In this document: positions 25,926 through 36,868 of the stretch, piece after piece | Numbering within the stretch: position 1 is the stretch's first letter | Layout of the letters: every line of letters starts with the position of its first letter | From: Pseudotamlana agarivorans | GTDB taxonomy: Bacteria > Bacteroidota > Bacteroidia > Flavobacteriales > Flavobacteriaceae | Assembly: GCF_001642835.1 (NCBI RefSeq) | Contig: NZ_LXEI01000002.1 | Span: forward strand, 62,001-126,000 | Direction of reading: 5' to 3' | Length of the DNA stretch: 64,000 nucleotides | Translations under genes and position numbers: made by a program | The notes under the pieces: generated by a model | What the model was told of the DNA's origin: nothing | Database searches by the model: none | Seen by the model: the letters and a program-made list of their open reading frames with translations, nothing else

Positions 25926-26690
25926 CTAAAACCCTTCAAAAACACCCAATCCAAAAAGCGCAAAGTCATATTTTACGGGGTCTTTAGGGTCTAGTTTTCT
26001 TAAAGCAGTGTCTAATTCGGTTAACGCTTTGGAGTCGTTTTGTTTTCTCTTAAGAAGCCCTAACTTTCTGGCCACATTTCCCGAATGAACATCTAGCGGA
26101 CAAGATAATTTAGATGCGGAAATGGAAGTCCAAATACCAAAATCGACGCCAGCATGGTCATTTCTTACAAGCCATCGTAACATCATGTTCAGACGTTTTG
26201 CTGCCGATCCTTTGTTGGGATCGCCAACATGTTTTAATGTTCGTGAAGGATGATTTATGGAAAAGAAAGTCTTTTTAAATTCGTGAATGGCAGGCTGCAT
26301 ACTATGTTCTGAGGCATGACTCATAAATACTTTTTCTAAACCCCCATGATTTAAATAAATGTTTTTTAGGGAGCTAATGAAGTATTTTAGGTCTTCGGCA
26401 TTAAATGTACGGTGTACAAAACCATCAAAGGCATCGAGGTGATGCGTCTTGTGATTCATTACAAAATCATATGGCGAATTACCGAGTAGTTGCATGATTT
26501 TATCGGCGTTTTTAATAATCATTTTCCGATTACCCCAAGCGATAGTGGCAGCCAGAAAAGAAGCAATTTCAATATCTTCTTTTAATGAAAATCGATGAGG
26601 TATTTGTATGGGATCACTATCTATAAACTTCGGATTGTTATATTCCAATACTTTGCTGTCTAGGAACTCTTTTAATTCTGTGGTATTCAA
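25926..26690 (-). CDS. TIGR02757 family (DUF2400) protein, 254 aa
   Basis: Conserved bacterial protein of the TIGR02757/DUF2400 family; molecular function not established. Typical features seen: FIDSDPIQIPHRFSLKEDIE at the N-terminus, FLAATIAWGNRKMIIKNADK, the central GSAAKRLNMMLRWLVRND, the ISASKLSCPLDVHSGNVARK segment and a terminal KYDFALFGLGVFEGF. Parts of the helical layout (CPLDVHSGNVARKLGLL) recall helix-hairpin DNA glycosylase-like folds, but catalytic residues are not assigned. Full length. It is transcribed toward the IS element and divergent from a lipoprotein gene. Confidence 0.9.
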   Translation of the reverse strand: MNTTELKEFLDSKVLEYNNPKFIDSDPIQIPHRFSLKEDIEIASFLAATIAWGNRKMIIKNADKIMQLLGNSPYDFVMNHKTHHLDAFDGFVHRTFNAEDLKYFISSLKNIYLNHGGLEKVFMSHASEHSMQPAIHEFKKTFFSINHPSRTLKHVGDPNKGSAAKRLNMMLRWLVRNDHAGVDFGIWTSISASKLSCPLDVHSGNVARKLGLLKRKQNDSKALTELDTALRKLDPKDPVKYDFALFGLGVFEGF

Positions 26691-26877
26691 TATAAAAGTT
26701 TGATTTAGTTTTAAGATATAAAAATACCAATTATTAAGTTAATCAACTGAAGGTTTAAATCTTAAGAACTATTAAAATCACAGATAAAAAGATGTAAATC
26801 ATCGATGAAATGTAATTTTATCTATAAAAAGTCATATTTCAGCCTTAGTTTTGAACTAAAATTCTATCAAATAACGT

Positions 26878-26885
26878 TATTTTTG
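26878..26885 (+). promoter_or_regulatory. -7 promoter element TATTTTTG for lipoprotein gene
   Basis: TATTTTTG fits TAnnTTTG, 26 bases before the ATG at 26912. A TTTTG ends at 26853, 24 bases upstream, slightly longer than the optimum. Confidence 0.5.
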
Positions 26886-26911
26886 AAACGAATAAAGTAA
26901 ACACAGACATT

Positions 26912-27721
26912 ATGAAAAAATTAATCATTCCAGTTTTAGCACTTTTATTTATAGCATGTGATGATGCAAAAGATGCTGTTAATGAAGCTGTAAAGCCTAC
27001 AGAAACTATTGAAGCTATTCAAGAGTACGCTTTGGTTAATCAGATATTCCAAGATATTGGAAATAATAATGGTGATGCCATTTTGCAAGCAGAAGGATCT
27101 TCTTCAGCAAAACTTGAAGGTACTAAAAATAGCCCTGAAATTACGGTGACACCTATGGATTTAACCACATTTCCTAAAACTATTACTGTTGATTTTCAAG
27201 ACGGAACTTTAGGTCGTGATGGTATTACTAGAAAAGGTATTGTAACTATTGTTTCAACAGGCTGGTACGGTGAAGAAGGAACCACGCATACGGCAACTTT
27301 TGATGGGTTTTATCACAACGCCTACAAAGTAGAAGGGACTCAAGTTGTTGAAAATTTAGGTGAAGATGAAGATGGAAATTTAAAATATAGTGTTACCATT
27401 GAAAACGGTAAAATTACTGATAACAACGGTGCAGCTATTTTATATAGTGAGGATTCTTATAGAACATGGATTTCTGGAGCTGATACGCCATTAAATATTT
27501 GGGATGACGAATACTTGTTAGGTGGTACACAATCTGGTGAAAGTTCAAATGGTATCGCATATGAGCTAGCGGTTGAAGAGTCTTTACATTTTGTGTTATT
27601 GCCAAGAGCAGTAAAAGCAGGTGTTCTTAGACTTGATGTTGGAGTGTTTGATAATGTTATTTTAGATTATTCTGCTAAAACCATAACCATTTTAGGTATT
27701 ACATATCCTTTAGAACAATAA
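26912..27721 (+). CDS. Lipoprotein of unknown function, 269 aa
   Basis: The N-terminus KLIIPVLALLFIACDDAKD is a type II signal peptide with lipobox FIAC (Cys16) and Asp at +2/+3. The rest is beta-rich: repeated short strands such as TITVDFQDGTLGRDGITRKG, GIVTIVSTGWYGEEGTTHTA and NLKYSVTIENGKITDNNG. No catalytic motif or named domain recognised. It may be a surface or periplasmic beta-sandwich. Single-gene unit with its own promoter and a strong terminator 33 bases after the stop. Homologues seem widespread in Bacteroidota as 'hypothetical lipoprotein', but I did not verify this. Confidence 0.85.
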   Translation: MKKLIIPVLALLFIACDDAKDAVNEAVKPTETIEAIQEYALVNQIFQDIGNNNGDAILQAEGSSSAKLEGTKNSPEITVTPMDLTTFPKTITVDFQDGTLGRDGITRKGIVTIVSTGWYGEEGTTHTATFDGFYHNAYKVEGTQVVENLGEDEDGNLKYSVTIENGKITDNNGAAILYSEDSYRTWISGADTPLNIWDDEYLLGGTQSGESSNGIAYELAVEESLHFVLLPRAVKAGVLRLDVGVFDNVILDYSAKTITILGITYPLEQ

Positions 27722-27754
27722 TTACTTACAATTAAGTTTTAATCTTATAAAATG

Positions 27755-27787
27755 CCCCGAAGCTCTGGCTTCGGGGTTTCTTTTTTT
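27755..27787 (+). terminator. Intrinsic terminator after lipoprotein gene
   Basis: 9-bp perfect stem CCCCGAAGC (27755-27763) / GCTTCGGGG (27768-27776) with a 4-base loop and a T-rich tail (TTTCTTTTTTT). Confidence 0.93.
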
Positions 27788-27933
27788 ATAATCTTTCCAA
27801 TGTGATTGCTAGAATTTAGTTGGCTCGACATAGTTGTGATGAATTCATTTTCAATATTATAACAGATCGTAATTTTAAAAAAATATTTATTTAATAATAA
27901 ACCCTAAATTCGTGACTTATATTTTTAATTAAT

Positions 27934-29118
27934 TTGGATCTTTCTAAGCGCATTTTACCCATTATCGTCTTTTCTCAATTTTGCTGCACTTCCTTGTGGT
28001 TTGCGGGAAATGGTGTTATTAATGACTTAATTATCACCTTTAAACTAGAGACTTCGGCTTTAGGGTTATTAACATCAGCGGTTCAATTTGGTTTTATCAT
28101 AGGCACTTTTTTGTTCGCCTTTTTTACTATTACCGATCGTTTTTCGCCTTCAAAAGTGTTTTTCGTCTGTGCTTTATCAGGTGCTTTTTTTAATGCATTG
28201 GTTGTTTTGCCTAACCAGACTATTTACAGTTTAATGTTGTTGCGTTTTTTAACGGGCTTCTTTTTGGCCGGAATTTATCCTGTGGGCATGAAAATAGCCG
28301 CCGATTATTACCAAAAAGGCCTTGGGAAATCCTTAGGGTTTCTAGTGGGCGCTCTAGTATTAGGAACGGCATTTCCTCATTTATTGAAAGGCTTCAGTGG
28401 GCTTTTTCCGTGGGAGTATGTGGTGTACATTACATCGGCTATTGCGGTTTCAGGCGGGATTTTAATTTTCGTTTTTGTTCCAGATGGACCTTTTAGAAAA
28501 TCCGCGAAAGCGATAGACCTATCTGCGATATTTAAAATATTTAAAAGTCCCGATTTCCGTTCGGCAGCTTTTGGGTATTTCGGACACATGTGGGAGCTTT
28601 ATGCTTTTTGGGCGTTTATACCTTTGCTGCTTACCACTTATGTTAAAATGCATCCAGGTACAAGTTTTAATATCCCATTATTAAGTTTTAGTATTATCGC
28701 TCTAGGCGGAATGGCTTGCGTGATAGCTGGATATTTATCCCAAAAATTTAAAACCATACATGTCGCTACTTCGGCATTAGTGCTTTCTTGCATTTGTTGT
28801 TTGGTATCGCCTTTGTTTTTTGAAATAAAGTCGGAAGTTGTTTTTGTAGCTTTTGCTGTATTCTGGGGTATGGTGGTTATTGCCGATTCGCCACTATTTT
28901 CAACTTTGGTAGCTAACACTGTGAGCCCTGAGTTTAAAGGTACAGCGCTTACCATTGTAAATTGTTTGGGCTATAGTTTGACTATAATTAGTATTATGCT
29001 TTTTAATTATTTGATGACTTTTGTACCCTTAAATTATCTTTTCGTTATACTGGCTATTGGACCGATTATAGGTGTCTCAGCCTTAGTATCTAAAATGGTT
29101 TTTAAGAAAAAAGCCTAG
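27934..29118 (+). CDS. Major facilitator superfamily transporter, 394 aa
   Basis: Twelve-helix MFS carrier. The first helix is RILPIIVFSQFCCTSLWFAGN. The loop 2-3 region and MLLRFLTGFFLAGIYPVGMK (helix 4) are typical, and the second half starts near residue 210 (GYFGHMWELYAFWAFIPLLL). The start codon appears to be TTG at 27934: no ATG or GTG lies in frame between the upstream stop (27913-27915) and helix 1, and the next in-frame ATG would remove helices. Substrate not deducible; the family includes drug, sugar and nitrate-type carriers. Monocistronic, with a long repeat-bearing gap after it. Confidence 0.88.
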   Translation: MDLSKRILPIIVFSQFCCTSLWFAGNGVINDLIITFKLETSALGLLTSAVQFGFIIGTFLFAFFTITDRFSPSKVFFVCALSGAFFNALVVLPNQTIYSLMLLRFLTGFFLAGIYPVGMKIAADYYQKGLGKSLGFLVGALVLGTAFPHLLKGFSGLFPWEYVVYITSAIAVSGGILIFVFVPDGPFRKSAKAIDLSAIFKIFKSPDFRSAAFGYFGHMWELYAFWAFIPLLLTTYVKMHPGTSFNIPLLSFSIIALGGMACVIAGYLSQKFKTIHVATSALVLSCICCLVSPLFFEIKSEVVFVAFAVFWGMVVIADSPLFSTLVANTVSPEFKGTALTIVNCLGYSLTIISIMLFNYLMTFVPLNYLFVILAIGPIIGVSALVSKMVFKKKA

Positions 29119-29439
29119 TGTTTATATTTGGTGGAAATTCAAGTTTAATTTTGGTTTTAGGCTACTTAGTCAAAACGGTTTTATGGCCTATCGAAAATTT
29201 ATCGTGAAATTTGAAGTGAAAACACCGTAAAATTTCAGGCTGTTTGAGCTAAGCGAATTTTAAAAGTTACCTCTAACTATTGTTGCGAGTTCCTGAAATT
29301 TAGGTGTCGAACGTAAAATTTAGATAAAGGTTCGTAAGCCTAGATTTTTTTGGTTCGTTTTTTCATCAATGGAAAAAATGAACTACAACATAATTAAGGA
29401 AGGGAATGATATGGAAGCGCTTCTTAAAAAAACAAAAAA
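29119..29439. other. 320-base gap with inverted repeats, no gene
   Basis: Holds two inverted repeats: AAATTTCAGG (29230-29239) with CCTGAAATTT (29292-29301), and an 11-bp hairpin GTTCGTTTTTT (29353-29363) / AAAAAATGAAC (29373-29383). The second looks like a known-style flavobacterial intergenic repeat around TTTTTTGGTTCGTTTTTT (from memory, unverified). A 24-codon frame at 29369 is too short and uncharacteristic to call. Probably an old repeat or gene remnant. Confidence 0.45.
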
Positions 29440-30102
29440 TTAAGAAATTATTTTACCATCAACCATGCTTAATTTTCTGTCGGCCATATTGGCTAAATCT
29501 TCATTATGCGTTACAATAACAAAGGTTTGACCAAATTCATCACGCAATTTAAAAAACAAATTGTGAAGGTTTTCGGCCGATTCACTATCTAAGTTGCCAG
29601 AAGGTTCATCGGCAAAAATTAAAGCTGGACTATTAATTAAAGCTCGTGCTACCGCAACACGTTGTTGTTCACCTCCCGAAAGTTCGTTAGGCTTATGGTC
29701 GTAGCGGTGTGATAGTCCTAAGAAATCAAGTAGCTCTTTACCGCGTTTTTCAGCTTCAGCTTTATTGGTGCCTTTAATAAACGCAGGTAAACAAACATTT
29801 TCTAAGGCTGTAAATTCAGGAAGTAATTGATGAAACTGGAAAATAAATCCGATGTGTTCATTTCTAAATTTGGCTAAGGCTTTATCTTTAAGGCTGTTTA
29901 TCTTCGTCTTATTGATTATCAATTCGTAGGGAGTTCTTGACGAAGCTTTGTCTAAAGTCCCTAAAATTTGTAATAAAGTCGTTTTTCCAGCACCAGAAGC
30001 CCCTACAATGGATACGACTTCCCCTTTTTTAATATGAATATCGACACCTTTTAAAACTTGTAAATCACCGTAAAATTTATGAATGTTTTTTGCTTGAATC
30101 AT
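29440..30102 (-). CDS. ABC transporter ATP-binding protein, LolD/MacB-like, 220 aa
   Basis: ATPase of the lipoprotein-release/macrolide-export branch. Walker A is [16 protein letters not shown], the Q-loop is [18 protein letters not shown], the signature is [17 protein letters not shown], Walker B is [16 protein letters not shown], and the H-loop is [11 protein letters not shown]. The pattern [16 protein letters not shown] and GNLDS is diagnostic of the LolD/FtsE/MacB group. No permease gene adjoins it in the window, so the partner (LolC/E-like) is encoded elsewhere or outside. Cytoplasmic face of the inner membrane when assembled. Single gene on the minus strand, complete. Confidence 0.93.
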   Translation of the reverse strand: MIQAKNIHKFYGDLQVLKGVDIHIKKGEVVSIVGASGAGKTTLLQILGTLDKASSRTPYELIINKTKINSLKDKALAKFRNEHIGFIFQFHQLLPEFTALENVCLPAFIKGTNKAEAEKRGKELLDFLGLSHRYDHKPNELSGGEQQRVAVARALINSPALIFADEPSGNLDSESAENLHNLFFKLRDEFGQTFVIVTHNEDLANMADRKLSMVDGKIIS

Positions 30103-30264
30103 CTATAGTAAATAACAGGGGTGAATTTACTACTTTAAAGCGTTATGAACAATTAAGTTTCTTTTTTTTGTCATATCTACTTTTAAGTATATTTTTATTG
30201 AATAGCTATTCTAGCACTCGAAGTTCGATAATTAAACAATAATGAGAAACATAAAAATCTAATT

Positions 30265-30438
30265 ATGGAAATTATTTTACCTATTTTTAATGGAATAATA
30301 GTAATTCTTGGAATAATTGCCTTAAGAAAAGATACAAATAGATCAATGAAGCAATTGTTGACTATTATTATTGTACTGTCTACGATTTGCCTCTTTGGAT
30401 ATTTTCTAAGTAAGTCCATGGTTTATATGTTCAATTAA
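30265..30438 (+). CDS. Small membrane protein, 57 aa
   Basis: A short frame beginning ATGGAAATT encodes two hydrophobic helices: residues ~3-20 (IILPIFNGIIVILGIIAL) and ~31-49 (LLTIIIVLSTICLFGYFLS). They are separated by a charged turn RKDTNRSMKQ, a convincing hairpin-membrane layout. It ends 30 bases before folE on the same strand. A 74-codon frame on the opposite strand over the same bases is a weaker candidate. No homology recognised. Confidence 0.55.
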   Translation: MEIILPIFNGIIVILGIIALRKDTNRSMKQLLTIIIVLSTICLFGYFLSKSMVYMFN

Positions 30439-30468
30439 AAATAAAGCTTAACAAATAACAACCATTTT

Positions 30469-31056
30469 ATGCCATATAAAAGTTTTGAAGAATATAGTGA
30501 TGAAATCACCGATGGAATTACCAATCAATATAAAAATATTATAGAAGATTTAGGGGAAGATACCCAGCGCGAAGGTTTAGTAAAAACTCCCGAACGTGCG
30601 GCAAAAGCCATGCAGTTTTTAACTCAAGGTTACGATCAAGATCCTGTTGAAATTTTAAAGGGGGCGATGTTTGAAGAGTCTTATAACGAAATGGTTATTG
30701 TTAAAGATATCGAGTTATACTCCCTTTGCGAGCATCATATATTACCTTTTTTTGGAAAGGCGCATATTGCATACATTCCAAACGGACATATTGTTGGTTT
30801 AAGTAAATTACCTCGCGTTGTTGATGTTTTTGCTAGACGTTTACAAGTTCAAGAGCGTTTAACCAAGCAAATTTTAGATTGTATTAACGATACGCTTAAA
30901 CCTCAAGGCGTCGCTGTAGTTATTGAAGCTTCGCACATGTGCATGATGATGCGTGGGGTACAAAAACAAAACTCGGTAACGACAACTTCAGGGTTTCGTG
31001 GTCAGTTTGAAAAAAACGAAACTAGAAACGAGTTTTTAAAACTGGTAGGAAAATAA
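30469..31056 (+). CDS. folE: GTP cyclohydrolase I, 195 aa
   Basis: First step of tetrahydrofolate (and tetrahydrobiopterin/queuosine-type) synthesis: GTP to 7,8-dihydroneopterin triphosphate. Zinc ligands C87 and H90 ([16 protein letters not shown]) and C158 ([10 protein letters not shown]) are present. Further signatures are [20 protein letters not shown] and [11 protein letters not shown]. The N-terminal helix region ([20 protein letters not shown]) is normal. Full length for the bacterial toroidal decamer subunit. It is followed after 42 bases by a small membrane protein and a methyltransferase on the same strand; no other folate genes nearby. Confidence 0.97.
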   Translation: MPYKSFEEYSDEITDGITNQYKNIIEDLGEDTQREGLVKTPERAAKAMQFLTQGYDQDPVEILKGAMFEESYNEMVIVKDIELYSLCEHHILPFFGKAHIAYIPNGHIVGLSKLPRVVDVFARRLQVQERLTKQILDCINDTLKPQGVAVVIEASHMCMMMRGVQKQNSVTTTSGFRGQFEKNETRNEFLKLVGK

Positions 31057-31098
31057 TTTTGGTCTGTTTCTTGAAAGAGTTTTACCTAAAATGCTACA

Positions 31099-31365
31099 AT
31101 GAATAAATACAAAAAATTAGTACTCAGTATTGTACTGGACCTTATTGGATGTGTCTCCTATTTTTTTCCTGGTGTCGGCGAATTCATAGATGTTGTTTGG
31201 GCACCAATTTCTGGGTGGATAATGACTAAAATGTACAAAGGGAAACCAGGAAAAATCGCTGGGGTGGTTTCTTTTGTTGAGGAAGTTTTACCGGGGACAG
31301 ATATTATTCCAACCTTTACTATCATGTGGTTTTACACTTATGTTTTTGAAGATAAAAAGAAGTAA
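31099..31365 (+). CDS. Small membrane protein of unknown function, 88 aa
   Basis: Hydrophobic segments LVLSIVLDLIGCVSYFFPGV, VVWAPISGWIMTKMY and TFTIMWFYTYVF, with a polar loop KGKPGKIAGVVSFVEEVLPG between. The pattern (glycine/proline-rich loop, VLPGTDIIPT) recurs in small flavobacterial proteins I cannot name. It lies 42 bases after folE and 5 bases before the methyltransferase start, so it is probably co-transcribed with the latter. Two or three TM helices, inner membrane. Confidence 0.8.
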   Translation: MNKYKKLVLSIVLDLIGCVSYFFPGVGEFIDVVWAPISGWIMTKMYKGKPGKIAGVVSFVEEVLPGTDIIPTFTIMWFYTYVFEDKKK

Positions 31366-31370
31366 AAACA

Positions 31371-32000
31371 ATGAATGCGAATAACGAAACTTTTGCTACA
31401 TGGGATAAAATTGCCCAATTGTATGAAGCTAAGTTTATGAAAGAAGAACTCTATAATGCTTCTTACGATTATTTTTGTGCGCTACTTGCCAATTCAAAAG
31501 CAAAAATAATGGATGTTGCTTGTGGTCCTGGAAATATAACGCAGTACCTTTTAAAAAAACATCCCACTTGTGAGATTTTAGGTGTCGATATTGCTCCCAA
31601 TATGATTGCTTTGGCAGAAAAGAACAATCCTACGGCTAAATTTAAAACCATGGATATTCGATTAATTGGTGAGTTTACAGACAAATATCACGGTATTATT
31701 TGTGGTTTTTGTGTGCCATATCTTTCCGAAGACGAATGCCATGCATTAATTTCTAATGCAAGTACTTTGCTGCATAACGAAGGGGTTTTATATTTAAGTT
31801 TTGTAGAAGGAGACCCTAAAGATTCTAAATATAAATCGGGCAATGCCGGCAGAGTATTTTTTTACTACCACCGTTTACAAACTATAAAAACACAATTACT
31901 GGATAACGGATTTAGTGTTTTAGAAACTATAAACCTTCCCTTTAAAACCTCCGACACAACTTCAGAAACACATACTATTTTAGTTGCGAAAAAGTTATAG
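31371..32000 (+). CDS. SAM-dependent methyltransferase, class I, 209 aa
   Basis: Rossmann methyltransferase: motif I is IMDVACGPGNITQYLL, the acidic end of beta2 is EILGVDIAPNMIALAEKN, beta4 is YHGIICGFCVPYLSED, and post-motif LLHNEGVLYLSFVEGDP is clear. The C-terminal part (DNGFSVLETINLPF) is typical of methyltransferase_11/25-like enzymes. The substrate is unknown. It starts 5 bases after the small membrane protein gene, so it is part of a short operon. Cytoplasmic. Confidence 0.88.
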   Translation: MNANNETFATWDKIAQLYEAKFMKEELYNASYDYFCALLANSKAKIMDVACGPGNITQYLLKKHPTCEILGVDIAPNMIALAEKNNPTAKFKTMDIRLIGEFTDKYHGIICGFCVPYLSEDECHALISNASTLLHNEGVLYLSFVEGDPKDSKYKSGNAGRVFFYYHRLQTIKTQLLDNGFSVLETINLPFKTSDTTSETHTILVAKKL

Positions 32001-32214
32001 TTTCAAAATTTCAAAGCATTTCAGTTTGTGACTTGTTATTTTTTAGAAAGAATTTTAGTGCAAATTAATCACTGTGTTTTTTTCTTATAAAAGCAGGATC
32101 AAATTTATGTGATTCTGTTTGTTTTCAAGGTGTTGATATGTAGTGTTTTGAGTTGTGAATTAGGGTGTTTAAATAATGTTTGTTATTACCGCTCAAATAA
32201 CTATTAAAATTTCG

Positions 32215-32222
32215 TAAATTTG
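32215..32222 (+). promoter_or_regulatory. -7 promoter element TAAATTTG for pyrG
   Basis: TAAATTTG fits TAnnTTTG, 20 bases before the pyrG ATG. No good -33 element at standard spacing. The 240-base upstream gap contains nothing else recognised. Confidence 0.45.
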
Positions 32223-32233
32223 CCTGCGTTTAA

Positions 32234-33883
<1,650 letters not shown>

Positions 33884-33996
33884 ATTTGGTGAGTTTATTG
33901 CTCAACCAATAAGAGTTTAAAACAAATACTTTGTCATTTTTAAAAACGAAAGCGTTCTCAAAAAGATTGATTCACTAAAATGACAGCAATTTAAAT

Positions 33997-35889
33997 ATGG
34001 AAGAAAAAAAATTAGACCTTAATTCGATTATAGGATTTGTACTTATTTTCGGAATTTTAGCCTACATGCTGTGGCAAAACCAGCCAACACCTGAAGAACT
34101 TGAAGCACAAGAAAAAGCCAAACAAGAGCAAATTGCAGCCGAACAAAAAGCAAATGCAGATCAAGAAACCGCAGTAACCACGGCGGCAGATTATAATACA
34201 GGTTCAGGCATTGATTCCTTAAAACAAATTGAATTAAAAAATAAATTAGGTGCTTTTGCTTATTCTGCAATCCAATCTAAAGGCGGCGAAACCGTTGTTG
34301 AAAGTGATTTATTTAAACTTAAATTTAGCAGTAAAGGCGGATATCTGTCTGAAGTACAACTAAAAGAGTTTGTAAATTACGATTCGATTCCTATTTATCT
34401 TATCCAAGATAAAAATGCTTCATTCAATATTAATTTTGGAACTACCGATAGCCGAATTTTAAACACTCAAGACTTACCATTTATTCCAGAAGTGACTAAA
34501 AATGGCGATGTTACTGTCGTTTCTATGAAACTTAAGGTATCGGAATCTAAATTTTTAGAATACCGTTACGAGATTAAAGAGGGTGACTATATGATTGATT
34601 TCGCCGTGCGATCTCAAGGATTAGGTGATGTTATCAATAGTGCATCACAGATTAATTTAGATTGGAAACTTAAGGGGTATCGTCATGCTAAAAGTATTTC
34701 TTATGAAAATAGATATACTGATATTCATTACGAATACGAAGACGGAAAAGATAATTATACAGGTGCCAGAGATGCCGATAAAGATTTAGATGATGTTACT
34801 TGGATAGGCTTTAAACAGCATTTCTTTTCTTCTGTATTGTTAACTGATAAAGCTTTCAAAACGGCGAATATTAAATCGGAAAACTTAGTAGACGACGAAA
34901 CCATTGATACGGTTTATACAAAAGCATTTGCTGCTAAAATGCCTTTAGCGTTACAAGGTGGCGAGATTAACGAATCAATGGATTGGTATTTTGGTCCAAA
35001 CGATTTTGATGTATTAAATGCATACGATAGAAACCTTGATGAGCTTGTACCTTTTGGTTGGGGAATCTTTGGTTGGATTAACCGTTATATTTTCATGCCA
35101 TTATTTAGTTTCCTTGGCGGATTTATGCCTTACGGAATTGCTATTGTTGTGATGACGATTATGGTAAAAATATTATTGTCTTTCGTACAATACAAACAAT
35201 TCTTGTCTCAGGCCAAAATGAAGATTTTAAAACCTGAATTGGATGAAATCCGTGAAAAGTACAAGAATAACAAAATGAAGGCGCAACAAGAAACTATGGC
35301 TTTACAAACCAAGGCAGGCGCTAGTCCGATGGCTGGTTGTTTGCCGGCTTTAGTACAATTGCCTGTGTTTTATGCTTTGTTCCAATTTTTCCCTTCGGCA
35401 TTCGATTTAAGACAAAAGTCATTCCTTTGGGTAGATGATTTATCATCGTATGATACGATTGCAGAGTTACCGTTTAACATTCCGTTTTATGGAAGTCATG
35501 TGAGTTTATTTCCAATTTTAGCTTCTATTGCTATTTTCTTCTATATGCGATTAACTACAGGTCAAAATATGCAATCGCAGCCTCAACAAGAGGGTATGCC
35601 TGATATGGCTAAAATGATGAAATACATGATGTATTTCTCACCTATAATGATGTTGTTTTTCTTTAATAACTATGCTTCTGGTTTAAGTTTGTATTACTTT
35701 ATTTCAAACCTTATTAGTATCGGAATCATTTTAGTGATTAAGAACTTTATTTTGGATGAGGATAAAATTCATGCTCAAATTCAAGAGAATAAAAAGAAAC
35801 CTAAAAAACAAAATCGTTTCCAAAAGAAAATGGCGGAAATGATGGAGCAAGCTGAGCAGCAACAAAAGGCGCAGCAAAAACGTAAATAA
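33997..35889 (+). CDS. yidC: Membrane protein insertase YidC, 630 aa
   Basis: Inserts membrane proteins into the inner membrane, alone or with SecYEG/SecDF (secDF is at 2.1 kb in this window). The N-terminal TM is LNSIIGFVLIFGILAYMLW. The large periplasmic beta domain covers ~85-350 (FKLKFSSKGGYLSEVQLKEF). The C-terminal 60KD_IMP domain has TMs GIAIVVMTIMVKILLSFVQY, ASPMAGCLPALVQLPVFYAL and SLYYFISNLISIGIILVI. The conserved intramembrane basic residue (VKILLS region) is present. The tail ends in a very basic, glutamine-rich stretch (QNRFQKKMAEMMEQ), typical of YidC. A complete gene. Confidence 0.97.
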   Translation: MEEKKLDLNSIIGFVLIFGILAYMLWQNQPTPEELEAQEKAKQEQIAAEQKANADQETAVTTAADYNTGSGIDSLKQIELKNKLGAFAYSAIQSKGGETVVESDLFKLKFSSKGGYLSEVQLKEFVNYDSIPIYLIQDKNASFNINFGTTDSRILNTQDLPFIPEVTKNGDVTVVSMKLKVSESKFLEYRYEIKEGDYMIDFAVRSQGLGDVINSASQINLDWKLKGYRHAKSISYENRYTDIHYEYEDGKDNYTGARDADKDLDDVTWIGFKQHFFSSVLLTDKAFKTANIKSENLVDDETIDTVYTKAFAAKMPLALQGGEINESMDWYFGPNDFDVLNAYDRNLDELVPFGWGIFGWINRYIFMPLFSFLGGFMPYGIAIVVMTIMVKILLSFVQYKQFLSQAKMKILKPELDEIREKYKNNKMKAQQETMALQTKAGASPMAGCLPALVQLPVFYALFQFFPSAFDLRQKSFLWVDDLSSYDTIAELPFNIPFYGSHVSLFPILASIAIFFYMRLTTGQNMQSQPQQEGMPDMAKMMKYMMYFSPIMMLFFFNNYASGLSLYYFISNLISIGIILVIKNFILDEDKIHAQIQENKKKPKKQNRFQKKMAEMMEQAEQQQKAQQKRK

Positions 35890-36143
35890 TATATCAATAA
35901 CTTAAAGAGGCTCTCTAAAGGTTGTTCCGATTCTATTAGGCACATCATATTAAAACAGATGGATTTTGATCCTTTGAAAATATGATAAGCTAAGTTTGAT
36001 TTCTGGAAATATACAACTTTATAGAAAGCCTTTTTTGTACAAGAAAGTTAACAATACGACGTTTTATGTATGTGTTGAATGATTATTGTAAGAGTTTAAA
36101 TATTTGCAATTGTAATTCCGCGAAAGCGATAAAAAAGATAAAA

Positions 36144-36848
36144 ATGAAAAAGATATTTAGTGTATACTTCGTATTTTTCGTGAGCAGTTTTATGTGGGCG
36201 CAAGAGATTAATCAGTTCGATGCCGATGGTAAACGCCATGGTATTTGGAAGAAGAATTTCGAGAACACGAACATATTAAGGTATGAAGGCGCGTTTAATC
36301 ATGGGAAAGAGACTGGTTTATTTAAGTTTTATACAAATTATAAAAATAAGGCGGTTTTAAGTGCAACTAAATTGTTTGATGAAAAAACAGGTATAGCTGA
36401 TGTCAAGTTTTTGACTTCTAACGGCAAGGTGATCAGTGAAGGCCAAATGAACGGTAAGGCGCATATTGGAACTTGGAAATACTATCAGAAACATTCCGAT
36501 AAAATTCTAACCTTAGAAACTTATGATAGTACTGGGGAATTAATAGGGGAGCGTTTAGTGTATTTCCCTAATGGAAAAGTTGCAGAAAGAAAGAATTATG
36601 TTAATGGGAAATTAGAAGGTAAGGCCTATTCGTATACTGAAAGAGGTGTTGTCCTATCTGAAAGTCATTATGAAAATGGTGAACTCCATGGACCATACAA
36701 ATCTTATGATACTAAAGGCCAATTAGTGTCGGAAGGTATTTTTAAAAGAGGTAAAAAAGAAGGGATTTGGAAGTTCTATAAAAATGGAAAACTGACTGAT
36801 GAAAAGAATTTTTCCTATGTTCCTAAACGCACAAAAAAAACTCCTTAG
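36144..36848 (+). CDS. Exported MORN-like repeat protein, 234 aa
   Basis: The signal peptide MKKIFSVYFVFFVSSFMWAQ fixes the start at 36144; the longer frame from 36066 adds an unlikely polar 26-residue leader. The mature protein is made of MORN/toxin-component-like repeats with the pattern G-x-x-x-G-x-W-x-x-Y: DADGKRHGIWKKNF, NHGKETGLFKFYTN, MNGKAHIGTWKYYQ, VNGKLEGKAYSYTE, ENGELHGPYKSYD and KRGKKEGIWKFYKNG. Such proteins often sit in the periplasm; role unknown. The terminator hairpin begins inside the last codons, so the stop codon is in the stem. Single gene. Confidence 0.87.
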   Translation: MKKIFSVYFVFFVSSFMWAQEINQFDADGKRHGIWKKNFENTNILRYEGAFNHGKETGLFKFYTNYKNKAVLSATKLFDEKTGIADVKFLTSNGKVISEGQMNGKAHIGTWKYYQKHSDKILTLETYDSTGELIGERLVYFPNGKVAERKNYVNGKLEGKAYSYTERGVVLSESHYENGELHGPYKSYDTKGQLVSEGIFKRGKKEGIWKFYKNGKLTDEKNFSYVPKRTKKTP

Positions 36849-36868
36849 ACTTAAGGAGCTCTTTTTTT
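36841..36868. terminator. Terminator overlapping the stop codon of the MORN-like gene
   Basis: CTCCTTA (36841-36847) / TAAGGAG (36852-36858) with a 4-base loop, eight A on one flank and seven T on the other. The TAG stop (36846-36848) lies inside the hairpin. Confidence 0.85.

Noticed and set aside
29369-29443. 24-codon frame (MEKMNYNIIKEGND...)
   Set aside because: Too short, no leader or promoter; lies on the hairpin repeat and runs into the LolD-like gene end.
30195-30419. 74-codon frame on the minus strand before folE
   Set aside because: The plus-strand 57-residue frame over the same bases has a clean two-helix layout and ends just before folE; this one is less natural.
36066-36143. 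Upstream extension of the MORN-like gene
   Set aside because: The signal peptide begins at 36144; the extra residues are polar and implausible before it.
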